This document shows positions 24,121 to 34,234 of a stretch of 64,000 nucleotides of DNA, in pieces. How positions within the stretch are numbered: the stretch's first letter is position 1; the number at the start of each line of letters is the position of its first letter. The translations under genes and the position numbers were made by a program. Source of the stretch: Solanum dulcamara (lineage: Eukaryota > Streptophyta > Magnoliopsida > Solanales > Solanaceae); NCBI RefSeq assembly GCF_947179165.1, contig NC_077237.1, positions 66,075,523 through 66,139,522 of the forward strand, written 5' to 3'. The notes beneath the pieces were generated by a model. The model was not told the origin of the DNA and ran no database searches. It saw only the letters and a program-made list of their open reading frames with translations.

Positions 24121-24906
24121 AAGTACTCCTCTTAAGTCAGTTTCCATAGTTAGTGAGTTCCCCGATGTTTTTCCCGATGACCTTCCCGGTGTCCCTCCTG
24201 AAAGGGAAGTTGATTTTGATATCGATCTCCTCTCTGATACCCAACCTATCTCTATTCCTCCATATCGGATGGCCCCGATAGAATTGAAAGAGTTGAAAGA
24301 ACAATTAGAGGACTTGTTAGAAAAGGGGTTCATAAGACCAAGTACTTCACCATGGGGTGCTCCCATGTTTTTGTGAGAAAGAAGGATGGGTCTCTTTGTA
24401 TGTGCATAGACTACCGACAATTAAATAAGATGACCATTAAGAAAAAATACCCACTCCCTAGAATAGATGACTTGCTTGATCAATTACAAGGGGAAAATCA
24501 CTTTTCCAAAATCGACCTTCGGTCCGGCTATCACCAACTACGGGTGAGGGAGTGTGATGTCCACAAAATGGCTTTCCGAACAAGATATGGTCACTTCAAG
24601 TTTGTGGTGATGGGTTTTGGGTTGACGAATTCACCGGAGGCATTCATGGACTTAATGAATAGGGTGTTCAAACCTTATCTTGATAGTTTTGTGGTGGTCT
24701 TCATTGATGATATTTTGGTTTACTCTCATGGTGAGGAAGAACATAAAAATCACTTAAGAGTTATGCTTCAAACATTGAGGCATAAATAATTATTTGCAAA
24801 ATTTAGTAAGTGTGAATTTTGGTTGAAGGAGGTGGCATTTCTTGGTCACGTAGTGTCCGGTGATGGGATCAAGACAGATCCTAAGAAAATGGAGGCAGTC
24901 AAGAAT
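24121..24906 (+). pseudogene. Gyp1 reverse transcriptase, broken
   Basis: The gypsy RT shows '[17 protein letters not shown]' upstream, then 'SPWGAPM', '[19 protein letters not shown]' (about 24367-24425), '[12 protein letters not shown]', '[10 protein letters not shown]', and the catalytic FIDDILVYS with both Asp codons intact (24706-24711). The frame shifts by one base near 24362, and a TAA at 24787 replaces a Gln codon. It would make cDNA from element RNA using the tRNA-Met primer. Confidence 0.88.
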
Positions 24907-25500
24907 TGACCTAGACCGTTGTCTCCTTCAAACATTAGGAGCTTCTTGGGTCTACCCGAGTACTATAGAAGGTTCGTCAAAGGATTTTCTTCCATGTCAT
25001 CTCCTATGATGAAACTAACCCAAAAGAAAGAAAAATTCATATGGACGGATGAGTGTGAAAAGAGTTTTTAAACCTTGAAGGATTGACTTACCTCCTCTCC
25101 TATTTTGACTCTATCGAAAGGATTAGAAGGGTTTGTGGTTTATTTTTATGCTTCAAAAATTGGTTTGGGTTGTGTCTTAATGCAAGATGACAAGGTCATA
25201 GCCTATGCTTCTAGGCAACTGAAGACGCATGAGCGTAACTACCCTACCCATGATCTTGAATTGGCGGCCGTTGTGTTTACTTTGAAGATTTAGCAGCAAT
25301 ACCTCTATTGGGTGCATGTGGATGTGTATACCGATCATAAAAGTCTTTAATATGTGTTCATCCAAAAGGACCTTAATCTAAGACAAAGGAGGTGGATAAA
25401 ACTCCTCAAGGACTATGACATGAGTGTGCATTATCATCCGGGTAAAGCCAATGTGATTGCCGATGCACTTAGTAGAGTGTCTATTGGGAGTGTGGCCCAT
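24907..25500 (+). pseudogene. Gyp1 connection and RNase H, broken
   Basis: 'RSFLGL' and 'YYRRFVKGFSS' (about 24940-24990) lead into RNase H, with '[20 protein letters not shown]' (about 25162-25221), '[17 protein letters not shown]' and '[16 protein letters not shown]'. The first catalytic Asp is lost: the usual CDAS reads FYAS. Stops at 24907 (TGA), 25069, 25084, 25291 and 25348 stand where Gyp2 and Gyp3 mostly have Trp, Gln or Arg. The enzyme would remove the RNA template during cDNA synthesis. Confidence 0.86.
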
Positions 25501-26930
25501 GTTGATGAAGGGAAGAGGGAGTTGGTAAAAGATGTTCACCGGTTGGCTAGATTAGGGGTGAAGTTATGTGGTACCGATAATGGTTGCATGATTGTTCAAA
25601 ATAGGTCCGAATCCTCTTTGGTGGTGGATGTTAAGTCAACTCAAGATCTTGACCCGACGTTTGTTGAATTAAAGAAGTTGGTGAAGGAAAAGAAGGTAAG
25701 GGTCTTTTTCCAAGGGGGATGGGGTGCTATACTATCAAGGTCGATTATGTGTTCCGGATGTGGATGGCATAAGGAGCTTGATTTTGAAGGAGGCCCATAA
25801 TTCTTTATACTCCATTCATCCCGGTTCAACGAAAAATATACCGAGACTTAAAAAAGTTCTATTGGTGGGATGGCATGAAGAAGGACATAGCGAGGTTCGT
25901 GTCTGAATGTCCGAATTGCCAATAAGTGAAGGCCGAACATCAAAGGCCGGGTGGCCTAGACCAAGACATTGAAATCCCTACTTGGAAGTGGAAAGATGTA
26001 AATATGGATTTTGTAATAGGTTTGCCTCATACCCGAAAGCGTCATGATTCAATTTGGGTAATTGTTGATAGAATAAATAAGTCGGCTTATTTTCTACCGG
26101 TTAAGACTTTCTATAGTGTCGAAGACTATGCCAAGTTGTATATTCGGGAGTTGGTGAGGTTGCATGGTGTGCCATTGTCCATTATTTTGGATCGTGGTAC
26201 CTAATTTACTTCTCACTTTTGGAGATCATTTCAAAAGGGCCTCGGTACTAAGGTAAAGTTGAGCACCGCATTCCATCCTCAAACTGATGGACAAGCCGAA
26301 AGTATAATTCAAACGCTAGAGGATATGTTAAGAGCTTGTTTATTGGAGTTTAAAGGAAATTAGGATGATCATCTACCGCTCATCGAGTTTGTCTATAATA
26401 ATAGTTACCACTCAAGTATTGAGATGGCACCATTTCAGGCTTTGTATAGGAGACGATGTAGATCCCCGGTTGGTTGGTTCGAAGTAGGTGAGATGACCTT
26501 ATTTTGCCCCGATTTGGTACTTGATTCTTTCGAGAAGGTGAAGCTCATTAGAGAAAGGTTGAAAATGGCTCAAAGTCGTCAAAAGTCATATTCCGACACT
26601 AGAAGAAGGGATCTTGAGTTTAATGTGGATGATTGGGTGTATTTAAAGGTTTCACCCATGAAGGGTGTGGTTCAATTTGGTAAGAAAGAAAAATTGAGCC
26701 CTAGGTATGTAGGGCCGTATAAAATCTTAAGACGTGTTGGCAAAGTTGCTTATGAGTTGGAGTTACCATTGAAAATGGCCATGGTTCACCCAGTATTCCA
26801 TGTTTCTATGTTGAGAAAATGTGTAGGTAATCCTAATTCCATTGTTCCTTTGGAAGTAGCGAATGTTGAAGAAAACTTGACCATGAAGAGGTTCCAGTTG
26901 AAATTTTGGACCGGCAAATTCAGAGGTTGA
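25501..26930 (+). pseudogene. Gyp1 integrase, broken
   Basis: Linker 'DVHRLARLGVKL' (about 25531), then the zinc-binding region (about 25790-25920, frame-shifted). The DDE core follows: 'MDFVIGLP' (26007), 'VDRINKSAYFLPVK' and 'HGVPLSIILDRGT' (to 26201), then 'STAFHPQTDGQAE' (26262 on). The GPY/F-type C-terminal domain has '[19 protein letters not shown]' (about 26715) and '[12 protein letters not shown]'. Stops at 26202 and 26361 and frameshifts near 25720 and 25900 disable it. It would insert the cDNA, leaving 5-bp duplications such as those flanking this copy. Confidence 0.87.
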
Positions 26931-27142
26931 GAAACAAAGAGGTTGCATCTGTTAAAGTCCTTTGGAAGAATCAACAAGTTGAAAGTGCTACATGGGAAGA
27001 GGAAATAGATGTGATGAAACGTTATCCTCACCTTTTTATTCTACTCAAGTCTAAGGTACTAAGTTACTCACACTCAATGTTTAAGATTCCTATGTTTCGG
27101 TTCTCTTACGCACTCATATGCATGCATGTTCATGAAGTTTAA
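26880..27142 (+). pseudogene. Gyp1 chromodomain tail, frame-shifted from integrase
   Basis: '[20 protein letters not shown]' continues to 'ATWEEE' and 'RYPHLF', the short C-terminal chromodomain of Tekay/Del chromoviruses, which in the family steers integration to marked chromatin. It lies in a different frame from the integrase, after a shift near 26900. Gyp2 has the equivalent at about 43215-43370 on the minus strand. Confidence 0.8.
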
Positions 27143-27268
27143 TTTTAAAGTTTTATTTTATGCTTAAATTTAATGATTTCATGCTTGATACATTACAAGT
27201 GTCATTGTATATATGTTGGGTTGCTAGTCCTCGTGCCATGTCTTTCTCTATGCTAATGATTCTCATTG

Positions 27269-27297
27269 GAGGACGAATGTTCCCAAGGAGGAGATAT
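27269..27297 (+). other. Gyp1 pre-LTR segment and polypurine tract
   Basis: 'ggaggacgaatgttccc' is followed by 'aaggaggagatat' directly before the 3' LTR. This is the plus-strand primer. Gyp2 has a near-identical tract in inverted orientation. Confidence 0.85.
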
Positions 27298-29604
27298 TGT
27301 AAGATCATGCATGGTTTAAAGGTTGGAATATGTCATACTAGGATAAAGTAGGGGAAAATGGCTTCGGGGGAACCCTTTGCGTCTCAAAATCAATGGCACA
27401 TAATTGTACATATGAGTGAGGATCAATTCTTAAATGTTTGAATTGTACTAGTTGTGTTTTAGGGTCATAAGGGATCCCTAACACCAAGCCAAGTCCAAAG
27501 AATTTCTAACGGCTAAGTTTTTATATGAGTCCGGAATAGAGTCAACTTTAAATGCTCATATTTCGTATTATATAAGGAATTAGGTGTTCCTTATCAAATT
27601 AAAGGTATTTGAGTCATCTTTCCAACTCCACCGAGTTTGCCTCATTCCTAGTTCGGAGTCAAAAGTTATGACCATTTTACTATAGACTATTACTGCAGGA
27701 ATTTCAGGCCTGGGGCTACAGTGGCGCCCGGCGCCACTTTAGCGCCCAAAACTAGCCTCAGTAGTTTGGCCCTTGGCGCGGCGTGCCACTATAGCGCCAA
27801 TAGGGTTTTTAGCCTGTTTTTTAGATTTTGAGGGGTATTTTAGTCTTTTCTTGTGTTTAACCCAAAGTGAGGTTGTTTTGAAGGTATATTTCACCTATCT
27901 AAAGATCCTAAACCTTCTAACTCTCTCATTTTCTCACAATTAGACTAAAACACTAAATCCTCCCCTCTTAAAGTTCTCCCACGGGTTTCAAGAAGACAAT
28001 CTAGGGTTTCATTCAAGGTTCTTCAAGTCTCCATTACTCTCAAGCTTGCATTTGGGAATTGTTCTCCAAGGTATGTTGGTTTTCATCCATAGGTTCTTCC
28101 ACCCATGGAGCCCAAATATTTCTCAACTTGATATTTCACATTCTAAATGGTGAATCCTTATGGGCTTTTACATGATGATTCAAAATGCATATATTATGAT
28201 ATATTTGAAGCTATTATGTTTAAATTGATATATTGACTCTTAATTTCAAGTGATGAGTTTTTATGGATTTTTCATACTACGATTCCAAATGCATAGATTT
28301 TTTTAATATTTGAAGTTAATTTACCTATATTTACTTATGCTGATTATTATTTACATGAAATGGATGGTTTATCAAGTTTCTTATATGACTGTTTGAAAGG
28401 TAGTTTTAAAGTGCATATGGTGGATTGTTTTTAATATATTTGATTTGATGCATTCATATCACTCTCATGCATACAAGTATTCCTTAAATGTATTTGAAGG
28501 TCTTTATCAAATGAACCCACCTAGTTTCCTATGATAAAATAAATTTGAAATTGAGTTTGACTCCAATGAATGTTATGAAGTAAATGTTTATAAAGGGGAG
28601 TCTTTATGAAATGATTGATTGATGAAAGGGCTTTTTGGCCAAAGTAAGGTTTCAATGTGAAAGGACAATTCTCACATATTTGAATCTAATGAAATGTTTT
28701 AATGAGCTATTCCACCGATGATGATTTGATATCTAAAGTTATACAATACCTATGTTATTATGATACTTAAATGTTATTCTGTGGGATTGACCTAGCACCG
28801 AATGTAGTATGTAGATGGGGACTCGACCTAAGGGGTCCTTAAGTAAAGTATCATGTTGCATTAACTATGCGCCAACATAGGAACCCTTGTAGGCTATTTA
28901 CGCTAGTGGATCCACAATAAGCCAATAACATCAAAGTTAAAGAATGTTAAAGTTGACGGAGTTCTACCTGGCAAGTAGTCTCCCCGTGCCAACGTTGGGG
29001 GTTATGTTGGATTCCATGTAATAGATCTCATGGTTTTAAATGTCGGTTAAGGTCACTTCCCCACAAAATGAATGTTTTAAGGTTGTTTTTTTTATGTTCA
29101 ATGCATGCATTTATTATGCATATTGCTTACTCATGTCTCTCTTATGTTCTTTATTTCATAGCATACTCACATACTTAGTACATTCAAAGTACTAAAGTAT
29201 ACTTTTGCATAATGATATCACCATGTATGTAGGAATCGACGTCGCACCTCGACCTCTTCCACGTGGCTAATTCGAGTTAGTTGAAGATTGCTTGTGGTGA
29301 GTTTCCATATTTTGGGAACATCCTTTTTTTTATTCTAAGCTTATGTTATGTAGAATAGTAAGACTTTTATTAAAAAATTTCTTGACACTTATTTTGAGGG
29401 TGAGCTAGGGACATGTCTTAGCCCCCGCCAAGTCTATTAGTAGAGGTATGTTTGGAGACAAAATGGAAAATGTTTTTACTTTCTGCTTGTTATTATTTAC
29501 CATTACCAATGAAATGTTTAATGAATGCTAAGAGGCTTGGGTGAGGTACCTCCGGGTGTCTCATTCGTAGTGTCATGTCTAGGCCGTAGGCTTGGATCGT
29601 GACA
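27298..29604 (+). repeat. Gyp1 3' LTR
   Basis: Starts TGTAAGATCA and ends TCGTGACA. It is co-linear with the 5' LTR along its full length, with scattered substitutions and small indels. Confidence 0.93.
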
Positions 29605-30006
29605 ACCGTGTTATTTGGTACTCATCCCTTGCTAACTATATTTGTGTAGGATTTTGAGCCCTAACACTGATCCAGATTCTCCTTTCTTCATCCGTGGCTT
29701 TTGGAGATATTTGAGAGGTAGTTGTTGATGCCGGCGATCTCTCTTGCTCCTTTTTCATGCTTTTGTTCCATTTGAAAGACAAATGCATTTTTGAGACTTA
29801 TGTTTCTTTCAATTCTACTATTTTAGAGGCTTCTACATGTGACAATCAATCTTTTGGGGTTTTATAGTTGTTTAAGACTTCCGCATTTTCATAGTTATCT
29901 ATCTATTATACTATTTTCACTTATTTTTTGCTTTAATTGGGTTTTGGGATGACTTGTCTCGGTGGATTGAGACATGTTCCATCACACCCGAATTCGGATC
30001 GTGACT
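29605..30006 (+). repeat. LARD1 3' LTR, downstream part
   Basis: Starts with the second ACCGT and continues the LARD1 LTR where it was cut at 19957: 'cttgctaactatatttgtg', 'tggagatatttgagaggta', 'gatgccggcgatctctcttg'. It ends 'ggatcgtgact' at 30006, where the 5' LTR has 'ggatcatgata'. Confidence 0.88.
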
Positions 30007-30400
30007 TGTTTCCCTTCCCAAAAGACACCATGTCTGTTGTGAGCAGATGAGACTGTTCTGAACAGGTGAGTTCGCACCCCTTATTGGCTATAAATAGAGC
30101 GGCTTCCTCTCAGTTTTCGACATTGAAATTTCTCCCTCTTATGCATATATTTTCTTACAAACAAAGTTGTGTTTTTGTGTGATTTCGTTGCTGCTTTCTG
30201 AGTTCGCTGGAATTATTAAAGTTTGAGGTACCGCTATTTTTTTAATATTCTATCTGTTTTATCTTGGGAGGAAATAATCTGTAACCTCGGGTACGGTGAG
30301 GGGATTAAATTTCTTAAGCAAATATAGTGAATTCTATATACTCGGATACTGTTTTTCTTTTTTGTTTCTGGTTTAATAACTTTAAATACATAAATTAACA
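30007..30400 (+). repeat. CopA 3' LTR, downstream part
   Basis: Resumes the CopA LTR: 'ctgttctgaacaggtgag', TATAAATA at 30089-30096, 'tttctccctctt', and the end 'aaattaaca' at 30400. Directly followed by the second CTTAT of the CopA target-site duplication (30401-30405). Confidence 0.88.
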
Positions 30401-30405
30401 CTTAT

Positions 30406-31001
30406 ATACCATTTATTTCTTTTATAATGTGTTTGTTGTTATTTGACTATCAAGTATGTAATGTTACTATTGTTTTAGAACTAATTAAAAGTAATGTAAA
30501 TATATGAACATGTTCATTATTAAATGATAATACAAATTTGGTAATATTATTAGTAGTTTAGGTCTTATGAGTATAAATTATATTTTTTTAAAAAGTCAAA
30601 TATTTTTCTTAAATACCACGATCAAACACATGATGAAACTTTACGTAAAAATAAGTTGAAAAAAATATTTAATAATGTGTATCCTAAATTCCTAATGTTT
30701 GTTTGGTTGGTGCTCGTTTGAAACTTTTTGGCACAGACAACGTGGGAGAAGGGAACGGTGTCTTCCCTTTTCTCCGGCATCCATCAATTTCCCACGTTAC
30801 GTCTGTCTAAAGATAAGACCAGGAATCTTCTCTTTCATTAAGAATAATGCTACAGACCAGCAAATAGTTAATTTATAGTGTCGTTCATTTAGCAAACACG
30901 TTTTTTCTACACAATATTATATTGACGGCTATGTTTTCGTGGCGAAAATGAACGAAAAGCGAGATGAACGTGCTATTTTCAAATCGATTGAAGGAACTGT
31001 A
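30406..31001. other. AT-rich spacer without a recognised gene
   Basis: No coding potential or known element is visible. A foldback at 30734-30806 ('cagacaacgtggga' against 'tcccacgttacgtctg') is the only structure I noted. The sequence is probably the original locus into which CopA inserted. Confidence 0.5.
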
Positions 31002-31003
31002 TA

Positions 31004-31286
31004 CTCCCTCCATTTCATATTAAATGAATTTTTGAGTGATTTTTTATTATTCAAAATAATTGAATTGTTCAAAGTTCAACATGGATGTTTGAAACTTTTT
31101 TCATATTTGTCTTTTCATTTATTGAAGTTTTATATTTTCTAGGAGATAAATCACACTACTTGCAAAGTTCTCTTGATGATTTTACAAAGGATAATAGTGG
31201 AAAGTATGATTCAAATTATGTTTTTAAATGTTTTCTTAATATATGTACATTGTCTCACAAATTCACTTAATATGAAATGGAGGGAA
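31004..31286. mobile_element. Stowaway MITE 1 (TA target site)
   Basis: A 283-bp element between TA dinucleotides. The left terminus CTCCCTCCATTTCATATTAA and the inverted right terminus match over about 25 bp. This is the classic Stowaway (Tc1/mariner) end. The small open frames inside (30939-31270) are by-products and not genes. Confidence 0.9.
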
Positions 31287-31545
31287 TAGTATTTAGGAGA
31301 ATTGTGTATATTGTTGCTATTCGTAATATGAAAGTATATAACTAAAAAATAAAAAGAGAGACAAGGACGGCTTTGTCTTGAATCATGTTCAAAGAAGGCT
31401 GCTAGTTGCCTGTCTTTGTTGCAAAATTTCATATAATCAAAGATAATATTAGGTAACTCCGTTGGCGCTGTCACCAAGTTAATTTTTTGTAAAATAAAAA
31501 AATAATTGAACATTACCTAAATATCACAAAGTTCACTAAATAATA
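31287..31545. other. Short spacer between two Stowaway elements
   Basis: About 260 bp with no recognisable feature. The reverse-strand open frame 31211-31513 crosses the MITE end and has no protein-like features. Confidence 0.4.
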
Positions 31546-31867
31546 CTCTCCCAATTTCAAAATTAAGTGAATTGTTGAGGTAATTCACATTCATTAAAAA
31601 AAGGGTTTGGAACATAAATTGATCATTATTTTTATTTTTGCCTTTTTAGTTATTCTTAAACTATTCTTGAAATATAAATAATTCAAAGTAAAATCATAAA
31701 TATGAAAAATTAACTTTTTTGAAATTATCACCTAGAAAATTTAAATGATGGAGGGGCAAAAATGAAAAAAATCTCTACCAACTCTCTTAAACTTTAAATA
31801 ATTAACTTATTTTAAATTTAAACTATGAAAAATGACCCAACAATTCACTTATTTTGAAATGAATGAG
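31546..31867. mobile_element. Stowaway MITE 2 (TA target site)
   Basis: A 322-bp element bounded by TA (31544-31545 and 31868-31869). The left end 'ctctcccaatttcaaaatta' and the right end, inverted 'ctcattcatttcaaaataag', lead into a shared 'gtgaattgttg' segment. This is a diverged Stowaway terminus. Confidence 0.82.
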
Positions 31868-31913
31868 TATTTTGTAGCAAAATGGTCTCTTAAGTTATTA
31901 GGGCACTACTAAA

Positions 31914-32389
31914 AGACAGTTAAAATCGACCTCCATAGGTTGTTTATTAGAGAAAACTAACCTAAAATCGTAGGTTTGAAAAGTCTTGGTTGGAAAAAAC
32001 ATTCGACCTCTTGAGGTTGGTTTTACCCCCGTCTTCTCTGTCGCTAGATACATTGCTACCACTAGAGTCTACACCATTGAAGCTTATTGGTTAAAAACTA
32101 TGTTATATTTTATATATACTCTTTAAACTATTTATATTTTCGTGGAAAAACCAATGTCCCATGGTTAATTTTTTAAAATTAATATTTTATGCAAAAAAAT
32201 AAATTAAATGGACCTCCCAAGGTCGGTTTTTTGAAGAAAAAAAATCTTTTGTAAAAAAAAAAGCATAGGGAGGTCGGTTTGCAAAAAAATAATAATTAAA
32301 AAAGACAACCTCCAAGGGTCGATTTTGTCAAAAAGGAAATTATTAATAAGGATTTCAAGAGGTCGATTTTTGGCAGTTTTTTTGAAGTG
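31914..32389. mobile_element. Small non-autonomous CACTA-type element
   Basis: A 476-bp element starting CACTACTAAAAGACAGTTAA and ending, inverted, CACTTCAAAAAAACTGCC. Both termini continue into 'aaaatcgacctc'. Subterminal 'ggtcggttttt' and 'gacctcc' motifs recur in both orientations, as in CACTA elements. Flanking triplets are GGG (left) and GGA (right), an imperfect 3-bp duplication. Non-coding, so it would depend on an En/Spm-like transposase elsewhere. Confidence 0.75.
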
Positions 32390-32811
32390 GGAGGATGTAA
32401 AAGAAATAATTTATAAGATACTAACTTAGATAAAGTTGAATGACATTTTTATTACAAACAAATAAATATATTGAGTGACTTTTTGCGGTGTAAGTTAGTT
32501 TAATGATATTTTCTTATAAAAGTAAAGATAAATGACTTTCTGTAATAGTTAAGCATAATTAAGCTGAGTGATTTTCTTATCACTGAAATAATTCAATAAG
32601 TTTGGTGTAAATTGATTGACATGACTGATTTTGGAGAAACAAAAGAGAGATAGAAAGTAAGAAGCAATGATGTATGTATGGAGATGGGACGAAAGAGGCC
32701 AGCACATAATGACTTTAGGATGTTAAGACACGAAAGTATTTCCCTGAAAACCATGCAAGAATTAAGGGACAGTTACTGACTTTTATAGCTACTTCATATA
32801 TTGGTCCTTTT
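32390..32811. other. AT-rich spacer upstream of the MIR319 hairpin
   Basis: No gene. 'gtgacttt' and 'atgacttt'-type motifs recur at about 32440-32580, resembling a dispersed plant repeat. The part after 32640 is more complex in sequence and may hold the MIR319 promoter. Confidence 0.4.
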
Positions 32812-32818
32812 ATATTAA

Positions 32819-32828
32819 TTTATATATA
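32819..32828 (+). promoter_or_regulatory. Candidate TATA box for the MIR319 primary transcript
   Basis: 'tttatatatac' lies about 70 bp upstream of the predicted hairpin, and a CT-rich 'aactcctcctaa' stretch about 20 bases downstream could hold the start site. Inferred from spacing only. Confidence 0.35.
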
Positions 32829-32889
32829 CGGCTCAACTCCTCCTAATTTTCAAGTTAAATATAGTACAATAATCTTCAGTTCATGTGTT

Positions 32890-33100
32890 TGATGAGGGAA
32901 GAAGGAAGGAAATTCATCTGTCCAAACAAGGTGGTATATTGGGACTGATCTTTGCTGCTGAATCATTGGTTCATCACCATATATATATCTCTAAGCACAA
33001 GGAATGATATGTTGTTGTGCCAATGATGCAGGAGCTGAGTTTGGTTTTGGCTACCTTTTCTTGGACTGAAGGGTTTTCTTCTCAACCCCATACATGCATC
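32890..33100 (+). ncRNA. MIR319: MIR319-family microRNA precursor hairpin
   Basis: The 3' arm contains TTGGACTGAAGGG followed by TTTTCTTC (33061-33081). The first 13 bases are identical to miR319, which silences TCP transcription factors that control leaf and flower growth. The 5' arm (about 32907-32927) pairs with it with only two internal mismatches plus a few G-U pairs, giving a good miRNA/miRNA* duplex. As in known MIR319 precursors, the long upper stem is also paired: 'gctgctgaatcattgg' (5' arm, about 32948) opposes the complement of 'ccaatgatgcaggagc' (33020-33035). The 3' part of the mature sequence differs from the common AGCTCCCT ending, so this is a diverged family member. No protein gene overlaps it. 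It could be an unexpressed copy, but the preserved upper stem argues for selection. Confidence 0.88.
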
Positions 33101-33734
33101 TTGCTCGTTAACCCAGGTTTTAAATTTGATGGCTTCAATTATAAACTATGTTCTTAACACTATACGATAAAATTATGTGTTTGGAATTTCATAGTATTTG
33201 TTTCAATGTTACTGATGATTTTTTATTTACATGTACATCAAAGTTCTATTTCAAAAAAAGTATCGAGTTTAGCAATGAACAAACTCATATTTGCAATAAT
33301 ACTCAAGATTGAAGCGTTAAGACATCTTCCGTGAGTCTCCAATTTTCCTCCGTTTTACTTTCTAATCATATGAATTACGATACAAAAAAGAATTGTAGTC
33401 AATCTTGTTTCATTTCTGTCTGGATTTTATTTTGTTTAGTTGTTCATAAAATTAGATGTTGGCTACTTCGGTGCTCTCCTATTTGACATTGAGCTGATAA
33501 CTTACGTATGTTCAACAACATCACATATGTTGTGTGACAAAATTGACTGAGAAACCATAATTTCAAGTAGGAAGGGAAAATTATTCACATTAGCCTAAAT
33601 TGTTTCAATGTGGAATTTCCAATATTTGTTTCAAAAACTTGATTTCATTACGTTTGCACTGACAACGCTTATTGTAATGATAACATGTATCTGAAAACCT
33701 TTCTATATAAGCTAGGAAAAGGTATGCATTGCAC
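33101..33734. other. Spacer between MIR319 and MULE1
   Basis: AT-rich, no coding frame, no element ends recognised. It probably contains the 3' part of the MIR319 primary transcript. Confidence 0.45.
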
Positions 33735-33743
33735 TTCTAAATA
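33735..33743. repeat. Target-site duplication of MULE1, left (TTCTAAATA)
   Basis: TTCTAAATA recurs exactly at 53050-53058, 19.3 kb away, outside the other terminal inverted repeat. Nine base pairs is the characteristic Mutator duplication length. Confidence 0.92.
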
Positions 33744-33868
33744 GGGAAAAAAAACTTTCTTAAACTTGTATCGAAAAGTCAATTATACACTTTAACTACT
33801 GAGACGATCTATTATACACCTATACTATTCAAAAATATATTTATTTATCCCTTCCTACACCCAACCTC
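33744..33868 (+). repeat. MULE1 left terminal inverted repeat
   Basis: Its 'aactactgagacgatctatt' and 'acacctatactattcaaaaa' segments match the inverted right end (52917-53049) with scattered mismatches. The match fades after 'cctacacccaacc'. MuDR-type transposases bind such repeats, and in MuDR the TIRs also act as promoters. Confidence 0.9.
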
Positions 33869-34234
33869 AAGCGCGTTTCAGTCACCCATTCTTAGCGCTT
33901 CACTCGTAATTTTTTTTATTTAATTAAAATTGTCCTCCAAATGTACTTTTTTGGAAATCAATGTTATTACCTATCCATCCGACCTTAATTTTCACCCAGA
34001 AAACTGAAGAACCCTAAATTTATTCAAATCATAAATTTGAAACCCCAAATTGAAGTTCAAGCTCAGTTCTTTTTAAGGGGAATATTAAAGGTAACTTTTT
34101 ATTCCTTTCTCCCTACTCTATTTTAATTCAATCATCTCTTTTCCATTTTGATTTCTTTCTCTCTTTTTCATAAAATTTTTGAATCTTTTGATATTGAGTT
34201 GTTTGAATTTTTTGGTATTGAGTTGATGTATTAA

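Larger units (their letters stand above)
19958..29604 (+). mobile_element. Gyp1: Ty3/gypsy chromovirus (Tekay/Del-like), full length, defective
   Basis: About 9.65 kb with LTRs of 2311 and 2307 bp, an exact 5-bp TSD, a tRNA-Met primer site, a polypurine tract, and gag-protease-RT-RNase H-integrase-chromodomain in gypsy order. The two LTRs differ at scattered sites only, so it is fairly young. It is the innermost layer of the nest. The polyprotein frame has many stops and at least four frameshifts, so movement would need proteins from a related copy. Confidence 0.95.
8726..30006 (+). mobile_element. LARD1: large non-coding LTR retrotransposon derivative
   Basis: LTRs of about 2.7-2.8 kb lie at 8726-11510 and at 17636-19957 plus 29605-30006. 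A tRNA-Met-type primer site (11514-11526) and a polypurine-like end at about 17620 frame the interior. The interior is about 4.3 kb without the solo LTR and has no gag or pol motif on either strand. This fits the LARD class of non-autonomous elements. The pre-LTR sequence 'gttcgaggacgaatatg' is shared with Gyp1 and the inverted Gyp2, so a Tekay/Del chromovirus probably mobilised it. Its 3' LTR is split by Gyp1. Confidence 0.85.
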
